This document shows, piece by piece, positions 51,010 to 60,140 of a stretch of 64,000 nt of DNA. Source of the DNA: Hymenobacter terrenus (lineage in GTDB: Bacteria; Bacteroidota; Bacteroidia; Cytophagales; Hymenobacteraceae); assembly GCF_000972495.1 (NCBI RefSeq), contig NZ_LATM01000018.1:1-64000 (forward strand), given 5' to 3'. The position numbers were made by a program, and so were the translations under genes. Numbering within the stretch: the first letter of the stretch is position 1; every line of letters begins with the position of its first letter. The notes under the pieces are model-generated. The model made no database searches, was not told where the DNA came from, and saw only the letters and a list, made by a program, of their open reading frames with translations.

Positions 51010-52020
51010 ATGAAAATTATCGTCCCGATGGCCGGCATGGGCAAGCGCATGCGCCCCCACACCCTCACTGTTCCCAAGCCCCTGATTCCGATTGCCGGCA
51101 AGCCCATTGTGCAGCGCCTCGTGGAGGACATTGCCAAAGTCTGCGGTGAGCAAGTGGACGAAGTTGCCTTCATCATCGGCCGCTTTGGCGAAACGGTGGA
51201 GAAAAGCCTGGTGAAAATCGCCGAATCGGTGGGTGCCAAGGGCACCATCGTATACCAGGATGAGCCGCTGGGCACGGCCCACGCCATTCTGTGCGCCAAG
51301 GAGTCGCTGACTGGCCCGCTCGTAGTTGCCTTTGCCGACACCCTGTTTAAGGCCGATTTCACGCTGGACTCTTCGGTGCCCGGCACCATTTGGGTGCAGC
51401 AGGTCGAAGACCCCCGGCCCTTCGGCGTGGTGAAGCTGAACGAGCAAGGCCAGATTACCGAGTTCGTGGAGAAGCCGCAGGACTTCATCTCCGACCTGGC
51501 CATCATCGGCATCTACTACTTCCAGGACGGCGAGTACCTGCGCACCGAGCTGCAATACCTGCTCGACAACGACATCAAAGACAAAGGCGAGTACCAGCTC
51601 ACCAATGCCCTGGAAAACATGAAGAACAAAGGCACGGTCTTCGTGCCCGGCCGCGTGACCGAGTGGCTCGACTGCGGCAACAAAGACGCCACGGTGTTCA
51701 CCAACCAGCGCTACCTCGAATACCTCAAGGAGCGGGGCGAGTCGCTGGTGGCCGAGTCGGCCACCATCACCAACTCGGTGCTGCTGGAGCCGGTGTACAT
51801 CGGCGAAAATGCGGTGATTACCGATTCGGTAGTAGGCCCGCACGTATCGCTGGGCGACCACGCCAACGTGCGCGACTCGCGCCTGTCGAACTCCATCGTG
51901 CAGCAGTCGGCCTCGGTGCTAAATGCCGTCATCACCAACTCCATGATTGGTAATTTCGCCACCGTAGCCGGCACGCCCGACGACCTGAGTCTCGGCGATT
52001 ATAACCAGCTGCGGGTGTGA
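51010..52020 (+). CDS. Sugar-phosphate nucleotidyltransferase (RmlA/GlmU-like)
   Basis: The 336-residue product has the nucleotidyltransferase signature IIVPMAGMGKRMRPHTLTVP with KPLIPIAGKPIV, the acceptor region DEPLGTAHAILCA and VVAFADTLFK, and EFVEKP. A C-terminal left-handed beta-helix region (about 250-330) shows hexapeptide-like repeats (VYIGENAVITDSVVGPHVSL). It probably makes an NDP-sugar for cell-surface polysaccharide. The exact sugar cannot be told. It is the second gene of the conserved dut cluster and may end at the hairpin at 52048-52078. Confidence 0.88.
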   Translation: MKIIVPMAGMGKRMRPHTLTVPKPLIPIAGKPIVQRLVEDIAKVCGEQVDEVAFIIGRFGETVEKSLVKIAESVGAKGTIVYQDEPLGTAHAILCAKESLTGPLVVAFADTLFKADFTLDSSVPGTIWVQQVEDPRPFGVVKLNEQGQITEFVEKPQDFISDLAIIGIYYFQDGEYLRTELQYLLDNDIKDKGEYQLTNALENMKNKGTVFVPGRVTEWLDCGNKDATVFTNQRYLEYLKERGESLVAESATITNSVLLEPVYIGENAVITDSVVGPHVSLGDHANVRDSRLSNSIVQQSASVLNAVITNSMIGNFATVAGTPDDLSLGDYNQLRV

Positions 52021-52047
52021 CATTTTAACGCGGAAATACGTTATTAG

Positions 52048-52078
52048 CGACGCGGCCTTCTGCGGAGGGCCGCGTCGT
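52048..52078 (+). terminator. Stem-loop after the nucleotidyltransferase gene
   Basis: CGACGCGGCC and GGCCGCGTCG pair with a loop of about nine bases, and TTGGTTATTATTA follows, a weak T-rich tail. It sits 30 bases after the stop at 52020. Confidence 0.6.
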
Positions 52079-52094
52079 TGGTTATTATTACCCG

Positions 52095-52102
52095 TAATTT
52101 CG
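52095..52102 (+). promoter_or_regulatory. Variant promoter box of the TPR gene
   Basis: TAATTTCG resembles TAnnTTTG with one change; the same variant occurs before the malic enzyme gene (62752). It lies 32 bases before the ATG at 52135. Confidence 0.35.
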
Positions 52103-52134
52103 TAAACCGGGCCGGAGGCGCGGTTTTATTGTCT

Positions 52135-53970
52135 ATGCGTCAAGTCGTTCTTACTCTGTTGTTTTGGTTAGGGCTAACGGCCCTGAGCTATGCCCAGCCC
52201 ACGGGAGGTACCCCCGCGCCCCCCGACAAGCTGACGCGCAAAGAGCGGCGGGCCCTGGAAAAAGAACAGCGGGAACTCGACAAGAAACTAGCCGAAGCCC
52301 GGGCCAGACGGGCGGCCTTGCGCTCGACCCTGATGGCGCGGCTGACGGAGCGCGAGCGCGAGCAGAGCGAGGCGCTGTTCGTGGAGGGCGTGAAGTACAT
52401 TATGCTCGAGGACTATCCCAAGGCCCTCGAAAACCTGCTGAGAGCCTACTCGCTCAACCCCGACAACGCGGCCATCAACTACAAAATAGCTGAGGCTAAC
52501 CTGCTGAGCGGCAACCTGCGCGACGCCACCAACTACGCCGACGCTGCCACCCGCCTCGACCCCAAGAACGCCTACTACTACCTGCTGCTGGCCCAGGTGC
52601 AGGCCACCCAGAAGCAGTATGATGCCGCCACCAAGACTTACGCGTCGCTCATCAAAGAGGTGCCCAACTCGGGCAGCTACCTGTTCAACCTGGCCGACCT
52701 GTATCTGGCGCAAAACAAGCTGCCCGAAGCCCTGACCACGCTCAACCAGGCCGAGAAAGAGTTTGGGCAGGTTGATGAGATTTCCTTCAAGAAGCAGCAG
52801 ATCTACCTCAAGCAAAACAAGCTGGACCTGGCCCTGGCCGAGGGTGAGAAGCTCATCAGAGCCAACCCTACCGAAAGCCGCTACGTGCTGGCCCAGGCCG
52901 AGATGTACGCCAGCAACAACCGCCTCGACGACGCCGTGCGCGTGGCTCAGCAAGCCCTGCGCCTCGATGGCGACAACCCGCAGGCCCACATGGTGCTGGC
53001 CGAGGTGTACCGCCAGCAAAGCCAGCTCGAACAGTCGGACGAGCAGCTCAAGCTGGCTTTCGCCAGCCCCTCGCTGGAAATCGATGACCGGGAGCGGATT
53101 CTGGTGGGCTATATCAAGCAGCTGCCCCACCCTAAAGAATCGGTAAACCAGCTGGCCCGCACCCTGGCCGCCGCCACCATCAAAGCCTATCCCAAGAATG
53201 CCCGGTCGCACTCATTGGCCGGCGACATAGAGACGCTCACCAACCACAAGAAAGAGGCCCGCAATGCCTATTTGCAGGCGCTGCGCTACGACAACTCCAA
53301 GTTTCAGACCTGGCAGCAGGTCGTCCTCATTGATGCCGAGCTGAACCAGACCGACTCCTTGCTAACCCATACCGACCGGGCGCTGGAGCTGTTTCCTAAC
53401 CAGTCGTCGCTGTGGTTCTACAACGGGGTGGCCTACATGCTGAAAAAGCAGCCCCAGAAGGGCGTGAAAGCCTTGGAGCACGGCCGCAAGCTGGTGATGA
53501 ACAGCCCCGAGCAACTGGGCCAGTTCGACGCGCAGCTGGGTGATGCCTACCACGAGCTACATGAGTACGAGAAATCGGATGCCGCCTACGAAGCCGCACT
53601 GGTAAGCGACCCCGACAACGTACAGGTGCTGAATAACTACAGCTACTTCTTGTCGTTGCGGGGCGTAAAGCTGGAGCGCGCCAAGCAGATGTCGGGCAAA
53701 GTGGTGAAGCAGTTTCCCAACAACGACACTTATCTCGACACCTACGCCTGGGTGCTGTATAAGATGAAGGATTACGAAGGTGCCAAAGCTAATCTGGAAA
53801 AGGCCCTGCAAACCACCAAAGACGCGTCCGTTGTTGAGCACTACGGGGACGTCCTGTTTCAGCTCGGCGAAAAAGACAAAGCCGTGGCCGAATGGCAGCG
53901 CGCCCGCAAAATGGGCGTTGCCTCGGACCTACTGGAGCGCAAATTGAAAGACCGCAAACTGTATGAATAA
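52135..53970 (+). CDS. Tetratricopeptide repeat protein, exported
   Basis: The 611-residue product has a signal peptide (MRQVVLTLLFWLGLTALSYA), a charged helical stretch (KERRALEKEQRELDKKLAEA) and at least ten TPR-like motifs (KALENLLRAYSLNPDNAAIN, DAVRVAQQALRLDGDNPQAH, GAKANLEKALQTTKDASVVE). It acts as a periplasmic scaffold for protein-protein contacts. It overlaps the DUF4292 gene by eight bases, which fits the conserved TPR/DUF4292/M23 unit of Bacteroidota linked to the cell envelope. The ATG at 52135 is chosen by the signal peptide. Confidence 0.9.
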   Translation: MRQVVLTLLFWLGLTALSYAQPTGGTPAPPDKLTRKERRALEKEQRELDKKLAEARARRAALRSTLMARLTEREREQSEALFVEGVKYIMLEDYPKALENLLRAYSLNPDNAAINYKIAEANLLSGNLRDATNYADAATRLDPKNAYYYLLLAQVQATQKQYDAATKTYASLIKEVPNSGSYLFNLADLYLAQNKLPEALTTLNQAEKEFGQVDEISFKKQQIYLKQNKLDLALAEGEKLIRANPTESRYVLAQAEMYASNNRLDDAVRVAQQALRLDGDNPQAHMVLAEVYRQQSQLEQSDEQLKLAFASPSLEIDDRERILVGYIKQLPHPKESVNQLARTLAAATIKAYPKNARSHSLAGDIETLTNHKKEARNAYLQALRYDNSKFQTWQQVVLIDAELNQTDSLLTHTDRALELFPNQSSLWFYNGVAYMLKKQPQKGVKALEHGRKLVMNSPEQLGQFDAQLGDAYHELHEYEKSDAAYEAALVSDPDNVQVLNNYSYFLSLRGVKLERAKQMSGKVVKQFPNNDTYLDTYAWVLYKMKDYEGAKANLEKALQTTKDASVVEHYGDVLFQLGEKDKAVAEWQRARKMGVASDLLERKLKDRKLYE

Positions 53971-54739
53971 AGTGAAGCTGCTGTTGGCCCTGGGGCTGCT
54001 ATTGGGGAGTTGTACGCGCAAAGCCGTTCCCACCACATCGAGCAACGCCCCCGGAACCTCCACGCCGGTTGCTGAGCCCAAGGTGCGCGCCACCAACACC
54101 ACCTTCCTGTTTCTGAATGCCAAAGGCAAGGCGCAGTTCAATATGAAGGGCAACAAGCAAGGCGCCAACCTAGCCCTGCGCATGCGCCGCGACAGTATTA
54201 TCTGGCTATCGGCTTCCCTGGTAGGCATTGAAGGCGTGCGGGCCATCCTGACCCGCGATTCGGTGCGCGTGCTGAACCGGCTGGAAAAGACCTATTTCTC
54301 GGGCGGCTACGACTACCTGAGCAACATCCTGAACGTGCCCGTGAGCTTTGCCCAGATGCAGGCCCTGCTGCTGGGCGACTACCTGCCGGGCCCCGCCGGC
54401 ACCACGCCCACAATAACCACCGAAGAGGCCGGCCGCCAGCGCGTCACTTACCCATTGGGCGGCGTGCTCATCGAGCGCCTGCTACAAGCGGGCACCGGCC
54501 GTGTGCAGCAGATGAAAGTGAGCGACGAAGCTAGCAAGCGCAGCCTCACCGTCGATTATACCGATTTCCGGCCTTTGGAGGAGCAGGAAAAGCTGCCGTT
54601 TGCACACGCCGTTTTTGTTCAGGCGCAGCAGGCATCGGGCGTGGTGACGGCCGCCATCAACTACAATAAGGTAAATACCGGGCGCGAGCGGTTGGCTTTT
54701 CCCTTCGCCGTGCCCAAAGGTTATAAGCGGCAGAAGTAA
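53963..54739 (+). CDS. DUF4292 lipoprotein
   Basis: The 258-residue product begins MNKVKLLLALGLLLGSC, a lipoprotein signal with Cys17 as predicted lipid anchor. The body shows KAQFNMKGNKQGANLALRMR, RDSIIWLSASLVGIEGVRAI and a beta-rich pattern of the DUF4292 family, which resembles LolA/LolB-like folds. It overlaps the TPR gene by eight bases and is followed 24 bases later by the EnvC-like gene, a three-gene operon. Confidence 0.9.
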   Translation: MNKVKLLLALGLLLGSCTRKAVPTTSSNAPGTSTPVAEPKVRATNTTFLFLNAKGKAQFNMKGNKQGANLALRMRRDSIIWLSASLVGIEGVRAILTRDSVRVLNRLEKTYFSGGYDYLSNILNVPVSFAQMQALLLGDYLPGPAGTTPTITTEEAGRQRVTYPLGGVLIERLLQAGTGRVQQMKVSDEASKRSLTVDYTDFRPLEEQEKLPFAHAVFVQAQQASGVVTAAINYNKVNTGRERLAFPFAVPKGYKRQK

Positions 54740-54763
54740 TTTGCAGCTTTCGAACAACGCACG

Positions 54764-56356
54764 TTGAATAAGCAGGTAGTAACGGCTGATAAAGCAGGTA
54801 GCAGAGGAGCCGTCTCCACTGCGCGGCGCGGCCGTGAGCATTGGTTGCTACTAGGCCTGCTAAGCCTGCTGTGGCTGAGCGCACCCGTGGCCGCGCAGCA
54901 GCGGCAAAAGAAGCAACCGGCCAAAACTACCAAAGCCAAAACCACCAAAGGCCGGACGCCTGCCCGGGCCACCCGGCCCCGCGCCACCAGAACGACCCGC
55001 CCGGTCCGCACCAAAAGCAAGGCCCAGCTGGAGCGCGAGCGGCTGGCCAATCTGCGCCAGATTCAGGAAACCAGCCAGGCGCTGAATCAAACCCAGGAGA
55101 AGAAAAAGGTGAGCTTGGGCGAGCTGCACGCCATCACGGAAAAGCTGACGGAGAAGAAACAGGTAATTCAGGGTATTTCGACCCAACTGCACGGCATCGA
55201 AACCAGCGTACACCAAACGGCCACGCAGGTGCTGCAAACCCAGAAAACCCTGGCCCAGCTAAAAGCCGAATACGCCCAGCTGCTCTACACCGCGTCGAAA
55301 ACGGCCAATGGCTTCAACCGGCTGATGTTTCTGTTTGCGTCCGAATCGTTCAACCAGTTTGCCCTGCGGCTGCGCTACATCCGGCAGTATACCGAGGAGC
55401 GTCAGCGGCAAGCGGCGCGCATCATGGGCACGCAGTACCGACTGCACCAGCAGCTCTCGGGCCTCACGCAGCAGCAGCGCCGTAAAAGCAGCCTGCTCCA
55501 CAACCAGCTGAATGAGAACCGAAACCTGCTCACCCTGAAGTCTAAGCAGGATGACATGGTGCAACAACTCAGCCAGCAGGAGCAGGGCCTGCGCCATGAG
55601 CTGGAAGAGCGTCGCCAGGCTGTGGTTCGGCTTGACAACCTGATTGCGGAGCGGGTGCGGGAAGAAATTGCGCGCGCCGCCCGGGCCGCGCGGCTGGCTG
55701 CGCGGCGGCAAGCTGCTGTAGCCGCGGCCCGGGCCGCCCGCCGGGCCATCGCCACTCGTGGCAGCGCTGCCCGCCCATCCCGCGGCACTGATGCACCCGC
55801 CAGCGCTTCCGAAAGCAGCTCCGAAGGTGCTGCTGACGATGCTACCGCCGCGCCCGAATCCGACGCCCCCGAAACCGCCGCCGAAGCTGCCGCCGACCGC
55901 CGCGCCGTACGCATTGCCCTTACCCCCGAAACCGCCCTGCTGTCCTCCTCTTTTGCGGGCAACCGTGGCCGCCTGCCCTGGCCGGTGAGCCGGGGCTTCA
56001 TCAGTCAGCGCTTCGGGCGGCACCCCCACCCGGTACTGAAAAACGTGACGGTGGAAAACCGAGGCATCGATATCCAGACTGGGGCTGGCGAATCGGTGCG
56101 GTCCTGTTTCGATGGTAAAGTGCTCACCATCGCCAGCATCGCGGGCATGAACACCATCGTAATGATTCAGCACGGCGACTTCTTCACCGTGTATGCCAAG
56201 CTGCGCTCCGTGAGTGTGCGCGAGGGGCAGCGGGTAAGTGCCCGCGAGGTAATCGGCACCGTAGCTACGGATGGCGAAGGCACCTCGGAGGTTCAGTTTC
56301 AGATATGGCACAACTCGGCCAATCTAAACCCCCAAACTTGGCTCGGCCACAAGTAG
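54764..56356 (+). CDS. EnvC-like murein hydrolase activator with degenerate M23 domain
   Basis: The 530-residue product starts at a TTG. A signal segment (LLLGLLSLLWLSAPVAAQ, about 28-45) precedes coiled coils (about 85-320), an Ala/Arg-rich linker, and a C-terminal M23 domain (about 405-525). The domain has RGIDIQTGAGESVRSCFDGK, TVYAKLRSVSVREGQRV and EVQFQIWH, but the zinc ligands are changed: the position before G-I-D is Arg/Asn, Y-A-H is Y-A-K, and the last H-x-H is Q-F-Q. It is therefore probably non-catalytic and an activator of amidases, as EnvC is. It is the last gene of the operon. Confidence 0.9.
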   Translation: MNKQVVTADKAGSRGAVSTARRGREHWLLLGLLSLLWLSAPVAAQQRQKKQPAKTTKAKTTKGRTPARATRPRATRTTRPVRTKSKAQLERERLANLRQIQETSQALNQTQEKKKVSLGELHAITEKLTEKKQVIQGISTQLHGIETSVHQTATQVLQTQKTLAQLKAEYAQLLYTASKTANGFNRLMFLFASESFNQFALRLRYIRQYTEERQRQAARIMGTQYRLHQQLSGLTQQQRRKSSLLHNQLNENRNLLTLKSKQDDMVQQLSQQEQGLRHELEERRQAVVRLDNLIAERVREEIARAARAARLAARRQAAVAAARAARRAIATRGSAARPSRGTDAPASASESSSEGAADDATAAPESDAPETAAEAAADRRAVRIALTPETALLSSSFAGNRGRLPWPVSRGFISQRFGRHPHPVLKNVTVENRGIDIQTGAGESVRSCFDGKVLTIASIAGMNTIVMIQHGDFFTVYAKLRSVSVREGQRVSAREVIGTVATDGEGTSEVQFQIWHNSANLNPQTWLGHK

Positions 56357-56419
56357 CCAACCACCCCCATGCGAGATGCTTCGGTCCCGCTCAACATGAC
56401 GGGTTGAAGTGGGTTAAAG

Positions 56420-56453
56420 CAAAAAAACCCGGGCCAAAGGCGCGGGTCTTTCT
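56420..56453 (+). terminator. Intrinsic terminator after the EnvC-like gene
   Basis: An A-run and ACCCGGGCC pair with GGCGCGGGT with one bulge, followed by CTTTCT. Just upstream (about 56370-56403) lies a half copy of the family-1 palindrome (GATGCTTCGG and CTCAACATGACGGG). Confidence 0.6.
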
Positions 56454-56639
56454 GAGCTATGAAAACAAACTTAGCTGTCGGCAGAAGTAGCTACTAGCGA
56501 GCTTCAACCGATAACCGAATCAAAGGTGAGGCTTATCGGACTGGCCTGCTTGGTATTTCGGCGAATTGATGCTTCAGCCCGATGAACGGCGATTTTATTC
56601 CGGCGTAAATTCCGATGTCAATTCAAGATAGCACCAGGC

Positions 56640-57584
56640 TCATACTAAGTTTAATCTTCCGAGGAGCCCCGCCTTGTAGGAACTGCCAATTGGAACCCGT
56701 ACTGGGGTGCGTGTCAGCGTAGCATCACGCACTCCATCAAGCAGTGCCACATCGGCCTCAATGGACACAATGCGGTCGAGACGCACGATGTATTTGCGGT
56801 GCACTCTGGCGAAGTCCCGGACGGGTAATTTGGTCTCGAGGTCTTTCATGGTGCCGTACACCGTGAGCCGTTCGCGGGTGGTGTGCAAATTCACATAATC
56901 GCCCAGTGCTTCGACGTATTGCAAGTCGGCGGTGGCCACGCGCACCAGGCGCTGGTCTTGTTTGACAAAGATTTCAGTGCGATTATTTGCGTAGAGGGCA
57001 TCGCCTGCATTGTTAGCCATGCGCAGCACGCCGTCCAGCTTCTGACGCTCGTCTTCGAGTTGAAGGCGAATCCGGCGCAATTCCAGATGTGCCATCACTT
57101 GCCGGGCCAGAATGCGTAATGCCTCGCGCTGGTCAGAAGAAAGCTCGCGGGGCACGGTGTCGAGGGCACACAAGGTGCCCAAGGGCTGCCCCTCGGGCGT
57201 GAGCAGTGGTGCCCCCGCATAGAAGCGGATATTGGGCTCGCCCGTCACCAACGGGTTATTGGCAAAACGCTCGTCCGTGGTAGCATCGTATACTTCGTAT
57301 ACGTCGGTGGCTCGCATGGCGTACTGGCAAAATGCGTGTTCCCGCGGTGTCTCTTTGGCCTCCATGCCAACATTGGCTTTAAACCATTGCCGCTCTCCAT
57401 CAATCAAAGAAACCAGCGACATGGGCGTGCCGCAAATGAAGGCTGAAAGCTGAGCCAAATCGGTAAACACCTGCTCCGGGTCAGTATCAAGTATCTGATA
57501 GCTGTGGAGTGCCTCGAGGCGCTCCACTTCATTTACTTGACGCAGATTGGAATCGGGCGGGGTGGTGCGCTTAGGTTGTTTCAC
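56640..57584 (-). CDS. GAF-LytTR transcriptional regulator without receiver domain
   Basis: The 314-residue product has an N-terminal GAF domain (about 20-175: MSLVSLIDGERQWFKANVGM, FYAGAPLLTPEGQPLGTLCA), a coiled linker (LRRIRLQLEDERQKLDGVLR) and a C-terminal LytTR domain (about 205-312: DLQYVEALGDYVNLHTTRER, FARVHRKYIVRLDRIVSIEA). A phospho-receiver is absent, so a small molecule or redox signal bound by GAF probably controls it. It is divergent from the tat genes and may bind in the 280-base gap upstream of 57862. Confidence 0.88.
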   Translation of the reverse strand: MKQPKRTTPPDSNLRQVNEVERLEALHSYQILDTDPEQVFTDLAQLSAFICGTPMSLVSLIDGERQWFKANVGMEAKETPREHAFCQYAMRATDVYEVYDATTDERFANNPLVTGEPNIRFYAGAPLLTPEGQPLGTLCALDTVPRELSSDQREALRILARQVMAHLELRRIRLQLEDERQKLDGVLRMANNAGDALYANNRTEIFVKQDQRLVRVATADLQYVEALGDYVNLHTTRERLTVYGTMKDLETKLPVRDFARVHRKYIVRLDRIVSIEADVALLDGVRDATLTRTPVRVPIGSSYKAGLLGRLNLV

Positions 57585-57781
57585 AGCTTAATATAAAGTA
57601 AATTAATTCCTGTTTAAGCCTATGTTGTGGATGGCAGACTCGGGGTGAAAAGGTTAGCAAAGCTAATCTGTGCGCGCAAGTATGCTGTGTTAGCTCCCGC
57701 CCAACTCTTGTTGCGCCCCGTTAAACGCGTCCAAACTGCCTGTAAATGCACCGCTTCATCAGTTAAAACCTCGCTATTGGG

Positions 57782-57789
57782 TATCTTTG
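57782..57789 (+). promoter_or_regulatory. TAnnTTTG promoter box of the tatA pair
   Basis: TATCTTTG, exact -7 match, lies 72 bases upstream of the first tatA ATG. The leader contains no strong hairpin. Confidence 0.5.
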
Positions 57790-57861
57790 ATACTCCAAAA
57801 GGCATTCGGCTGCGTATATCTTACTTTATCACCCTAACCGGGCCCAGGCGCCCACTCTCTC

Positions 57862-58209
57862 ATGCTCCATTCCCTGTTCCTAATTGGTACTTTCGGAACC
57901 ACCGAAATACTGCTTATCGTATTCGTTATTATTCTCTTGTTTGGCGCCAAACGTATTCCTGAATTATTCAGAGGCATGGGACAAGGCGTGCGGGAGTTCA
58001 AAGACGCTAGCAGAGAGGCCGAGAATCAGCAACCGCAGTACCGTGACCAACCTACTAATGCGCCCGTGCAGCCGCCCTATCAGCAGTCTTCACAGCAAGG
58101 TTACGCTCAGCAACAGTATCCTCCACAGCAAGGTGTTCCACAACAGGGTTACCAGCAGCCTGTACCACCTGTTTTCAACCCCAACGACCCTAACAACCAA
58201 TCGCGCTAG
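57862..58209 (+). CDS. tatA: TatA/E-type twin-arginine translocase subunit (first copy)
   Basis: The 115-residue product has the TatA layout: a short N-terminal membrane helix (TEILLIVFVIILLFGAKRIP), the FGxKRIPEL hinge, then the amphipathic helix GMGQGVREFKDASREAENQQ. The tail is Gln/Pro-rich and disordered, an unusual feature. Many TatA copies form the translocation pore with TatC. It is followed 17 bases later by a second tatA. TatC is encoded at 10723. Confidence 0.9.
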   Translation: MLHSLFLIGTFGTTEILLIVFVIILLFGAKRIPELFRGMGQGVREFKDASREAENQQPQYRDQPTNAPVQPPYQQSSQQGYAQQQYPPQQGVPQQGYQQPVPPVFNPNDPNNQSR

Positions 58210-58226
58210 TGGGCGCAACTTGAATC

Positions 58227-58685
58227 ATGCAAAGTCCTTTCTTTCTCTTCATAGAGGGTGTCGGCGGCTCCGAAGTGGTGCTCATCATGGTCGTTATCCT
58301 CATTTTCTTCGGCGCTGATAAGATTCCCGAACTGGCCCGAGGCTTAGGCAAAGGCATCCGCGAGTTCAAAGATGCCAGCACCGAAATCCGCCGCGAGTTT
58401 GAGCAAGCTGGCCAGCCCACGCAGCCAAATTCTAACTACGGCTCTCAAAACCACTACCCGGCTCAGAATAATTATTCCGCGCCGGTTGCCGAAACCGGTT
58501 CGGGCTTCGACCCTTGGGCGACTCCCGCTGCCGCATCAGCACCTACCACCTCGGGTCCAGACCATTCCTTCGAGCACAAAACCACTGAGCCCGCCCCGCC
58601 CGTGGCCCATTCGCTGCCACCTAATCTCGCGCCCGAAGGCACTCAGCCCCGGCAACCCTATATTCCAGCCTCTCCCGACGCCTAA
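58227..58685 (+). CDS. tatA: TatA/E-type twin-arginine translocase subunit (second copy)
   Basis: The 152-residue product starts MQSPFFLFIEGVGGSEVVLI, with the membrane helix VVLIMVVILIFFGADKIPEL, then the amphipathic helix GLGKGIREFKDASTEIRREF, and a long Asn/Pro/Ser/Ala-rich tail. The hinge is FGADKIPEL instead of FGAKRIPEL. Two adjacent TatA-like genes suggest division of labour, such as a TatA/TatB-like split, but TatB identity cannot be shown from sequence. The gatA gene starts 27 bases later. Confidence 0.88.
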   Translation: MQSPFFLFIEGVGGSEVVLIMVVILIFFGADKIPELARGLGKGIREFKDASTEIRREFEQAGQPTQPNSNYGSQNHYPAQNNYSAPVAETGSGFDPWATPAAASAPTTSGPDHSFEHKTTEPAPPVAHSLPPNLAPEGTQPRQPYIPASPDA

Positions 58686-58712
58686 ATCGGTAACCTAAAA
58701 TCTGCAAGTAGT

Positions 58713-60140
58713 TTGAAGCGTTTTCAGTCTTTATCCGAAGTTCGTAACGAGCTGGCGGCGGGCACCACGTCCTGCCGTCAGCTCGTTGAGTATTATCTGG
58801 GCAACATCGAGCGCCAGCAGCACCTCAACGCCTTTCTGGAAGTGTGGGCCGACGAAGCCCGTGCCCAGGCCGATGCCGTAGATGCCAAACTGGCCGCCGG
58901 CACCGCCGGGCCACTGGCCGGTATGGTCATTGGTATCAAGGACGTGCTAGCCTATGCCGGGCACTCGCTGCAAAGCAGTAGCCTCATGCTCGATGGTTTC
59001 AAGTCGCTCTTCACGGGCACGGCCGTGCAACGCTTACTTGATGCTGATGCCATCCTCATCGGCCGCCAAAACTGCGACGAGTTTGCAATGGGCGGCTCGA
59101 ACGAAACTTCTTACTTCGGCCCCGCCCGCAATGCCGCCGACCCCGACCGTGTGCCAGGGGGCTCATCGGGTGGTTCGGCGGTGGCCGTGCAGGCCGACAT
59201 GTGTCTCGCATCAATTGGTTCCGATACGGGTGGTTCGGTGCGCCAGCCGGCGGCCTTTTGTGGGGTCATTGGCCTGAAGCCGACTTATTCGCGCATCTCG
59301 CGCTATGGGCTTGTGGCATTCGCGTCGTCGTTTGATCAGATTGGGCCCATTACCCGCTCGGTGCAGGATGCCGCCTTGCTCCTGGAAGTAATGGCCGGTG
59401 CCGATGGCATGGATAGCACCGCCAGCCAGCGGGAAGTGCCCGCCTACAGCCAGCAACTAGCACCTGCTCCACACTACCGTATCGGCTACATTGCTGATGC
59501 CATCAATAGTGAGGGCCTGAACCCAGAAATTAAGGATGCGCTGGAAAACCAGTTGGAGATACTGCGTGGTCAGGGCCATGTGGTAGAGGCCGTGGATTTC
59601 CCGTACCTCGATTTCATGATTCCGACTTATTATATTCTCACCACCGCCGAAGCCAGCTCCAACCTGGGTCGCTTCGATGGCGTGAAATATGGCTACCGTG
59701 CCCCGGATGCCACAGACTTGGAATCACTCTACAAAAAGAGTCGTGCCCAGGGTTTTGGGGCCGAAGTGCAGCGGCGCATCCTGCTCGGCACTTTCGTGCT
59801 GAGCGCTAATTATTACGACGCGTATTATACCAAAGCTCAGCGCGTGCGCCGGCTGATTAAGGAAAAAACCGACGAGCTGCTTCGGCAATACGACTTCCTG
59901 GTGCTGCCCACTACCCCCACCACGGCCTTCAAAATCGGCGAGAAGCTAGACCCGGTTTCCATGTATTTGGCTGACATTTTCACGGTGCAAGCCTCATTAG
60001 CCGGTGTGCCTGCCATCTCGGTACCAGTAGGGGAGGACGCAGTTGGTCTGCCCATCGGCTTGCAAGTCATGGCCGGCGCTTTCCGCGAGGCCGAGTTGCT
60101 GGCCTTTGCCAGTCTGCTAACGGAAGAAGTGCTGGCTTAG
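58713..60140 (+). CDS. gatA: Aspartyl/glutamyl-tRNA amidotransferase subunit A
   Basis: The 475-residue product begins at a TTG (MKRFQSLSEVRNELAAGTTS), needed to include the conserved N-terminal helix. The amidase signature triad is visible: Lys in IGIKDVLAYAG, the Ser in GSDTGGSVRQPA and GGSSGGSAVAVQ. It releases ammonia from glutamine for transamidation of misacylated Glu-tRNA(Gln) or Asp-tRNA(Asn). gatB and gatC are not in the window. It is close to the tatA pair and may share its transcript. Confidence 0.93.
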   Translation: MKRFQSLSEVRNELAAGTTSCRQLVEYYLGNIERQQHLNAFLEVWADEARAQADAVDAKLAAGTAGPLAGMVIGIKDVLAYAGHSLQSSSLMLDGFKSLFTGTAVQRLLDADAILIGRQNCDEFAMGGSNETSYFGPARNAADPDRVPGGSSGGSAVAVQADMCLASIGSDTGGSVRQPAAFCGVIGLKPTYSRISRYGLVAFASSFDQIGPITRSVQDAALLLEVMAGADGMDSTASQREVPAYSQQLAPAPHYRIGYIADAINSEGLNPEIKDALENQLEILRGQGHVVEAVDFPYLDFMIPTYYILTTAEASSNLGRFDGVKYGYRAPDATDLESLYKKSRAQGFGAEVQRRILLGTFVLSANYYDAYYTKAQRVRRLIKEKTDELLRQYDFLVLPTTPTTAFKIGEKLDPVSMYLADIFTVQASLAGVPAISVPVGEDAVGLPIGLQVMAGAFREAELLAFASLLTEEVLA

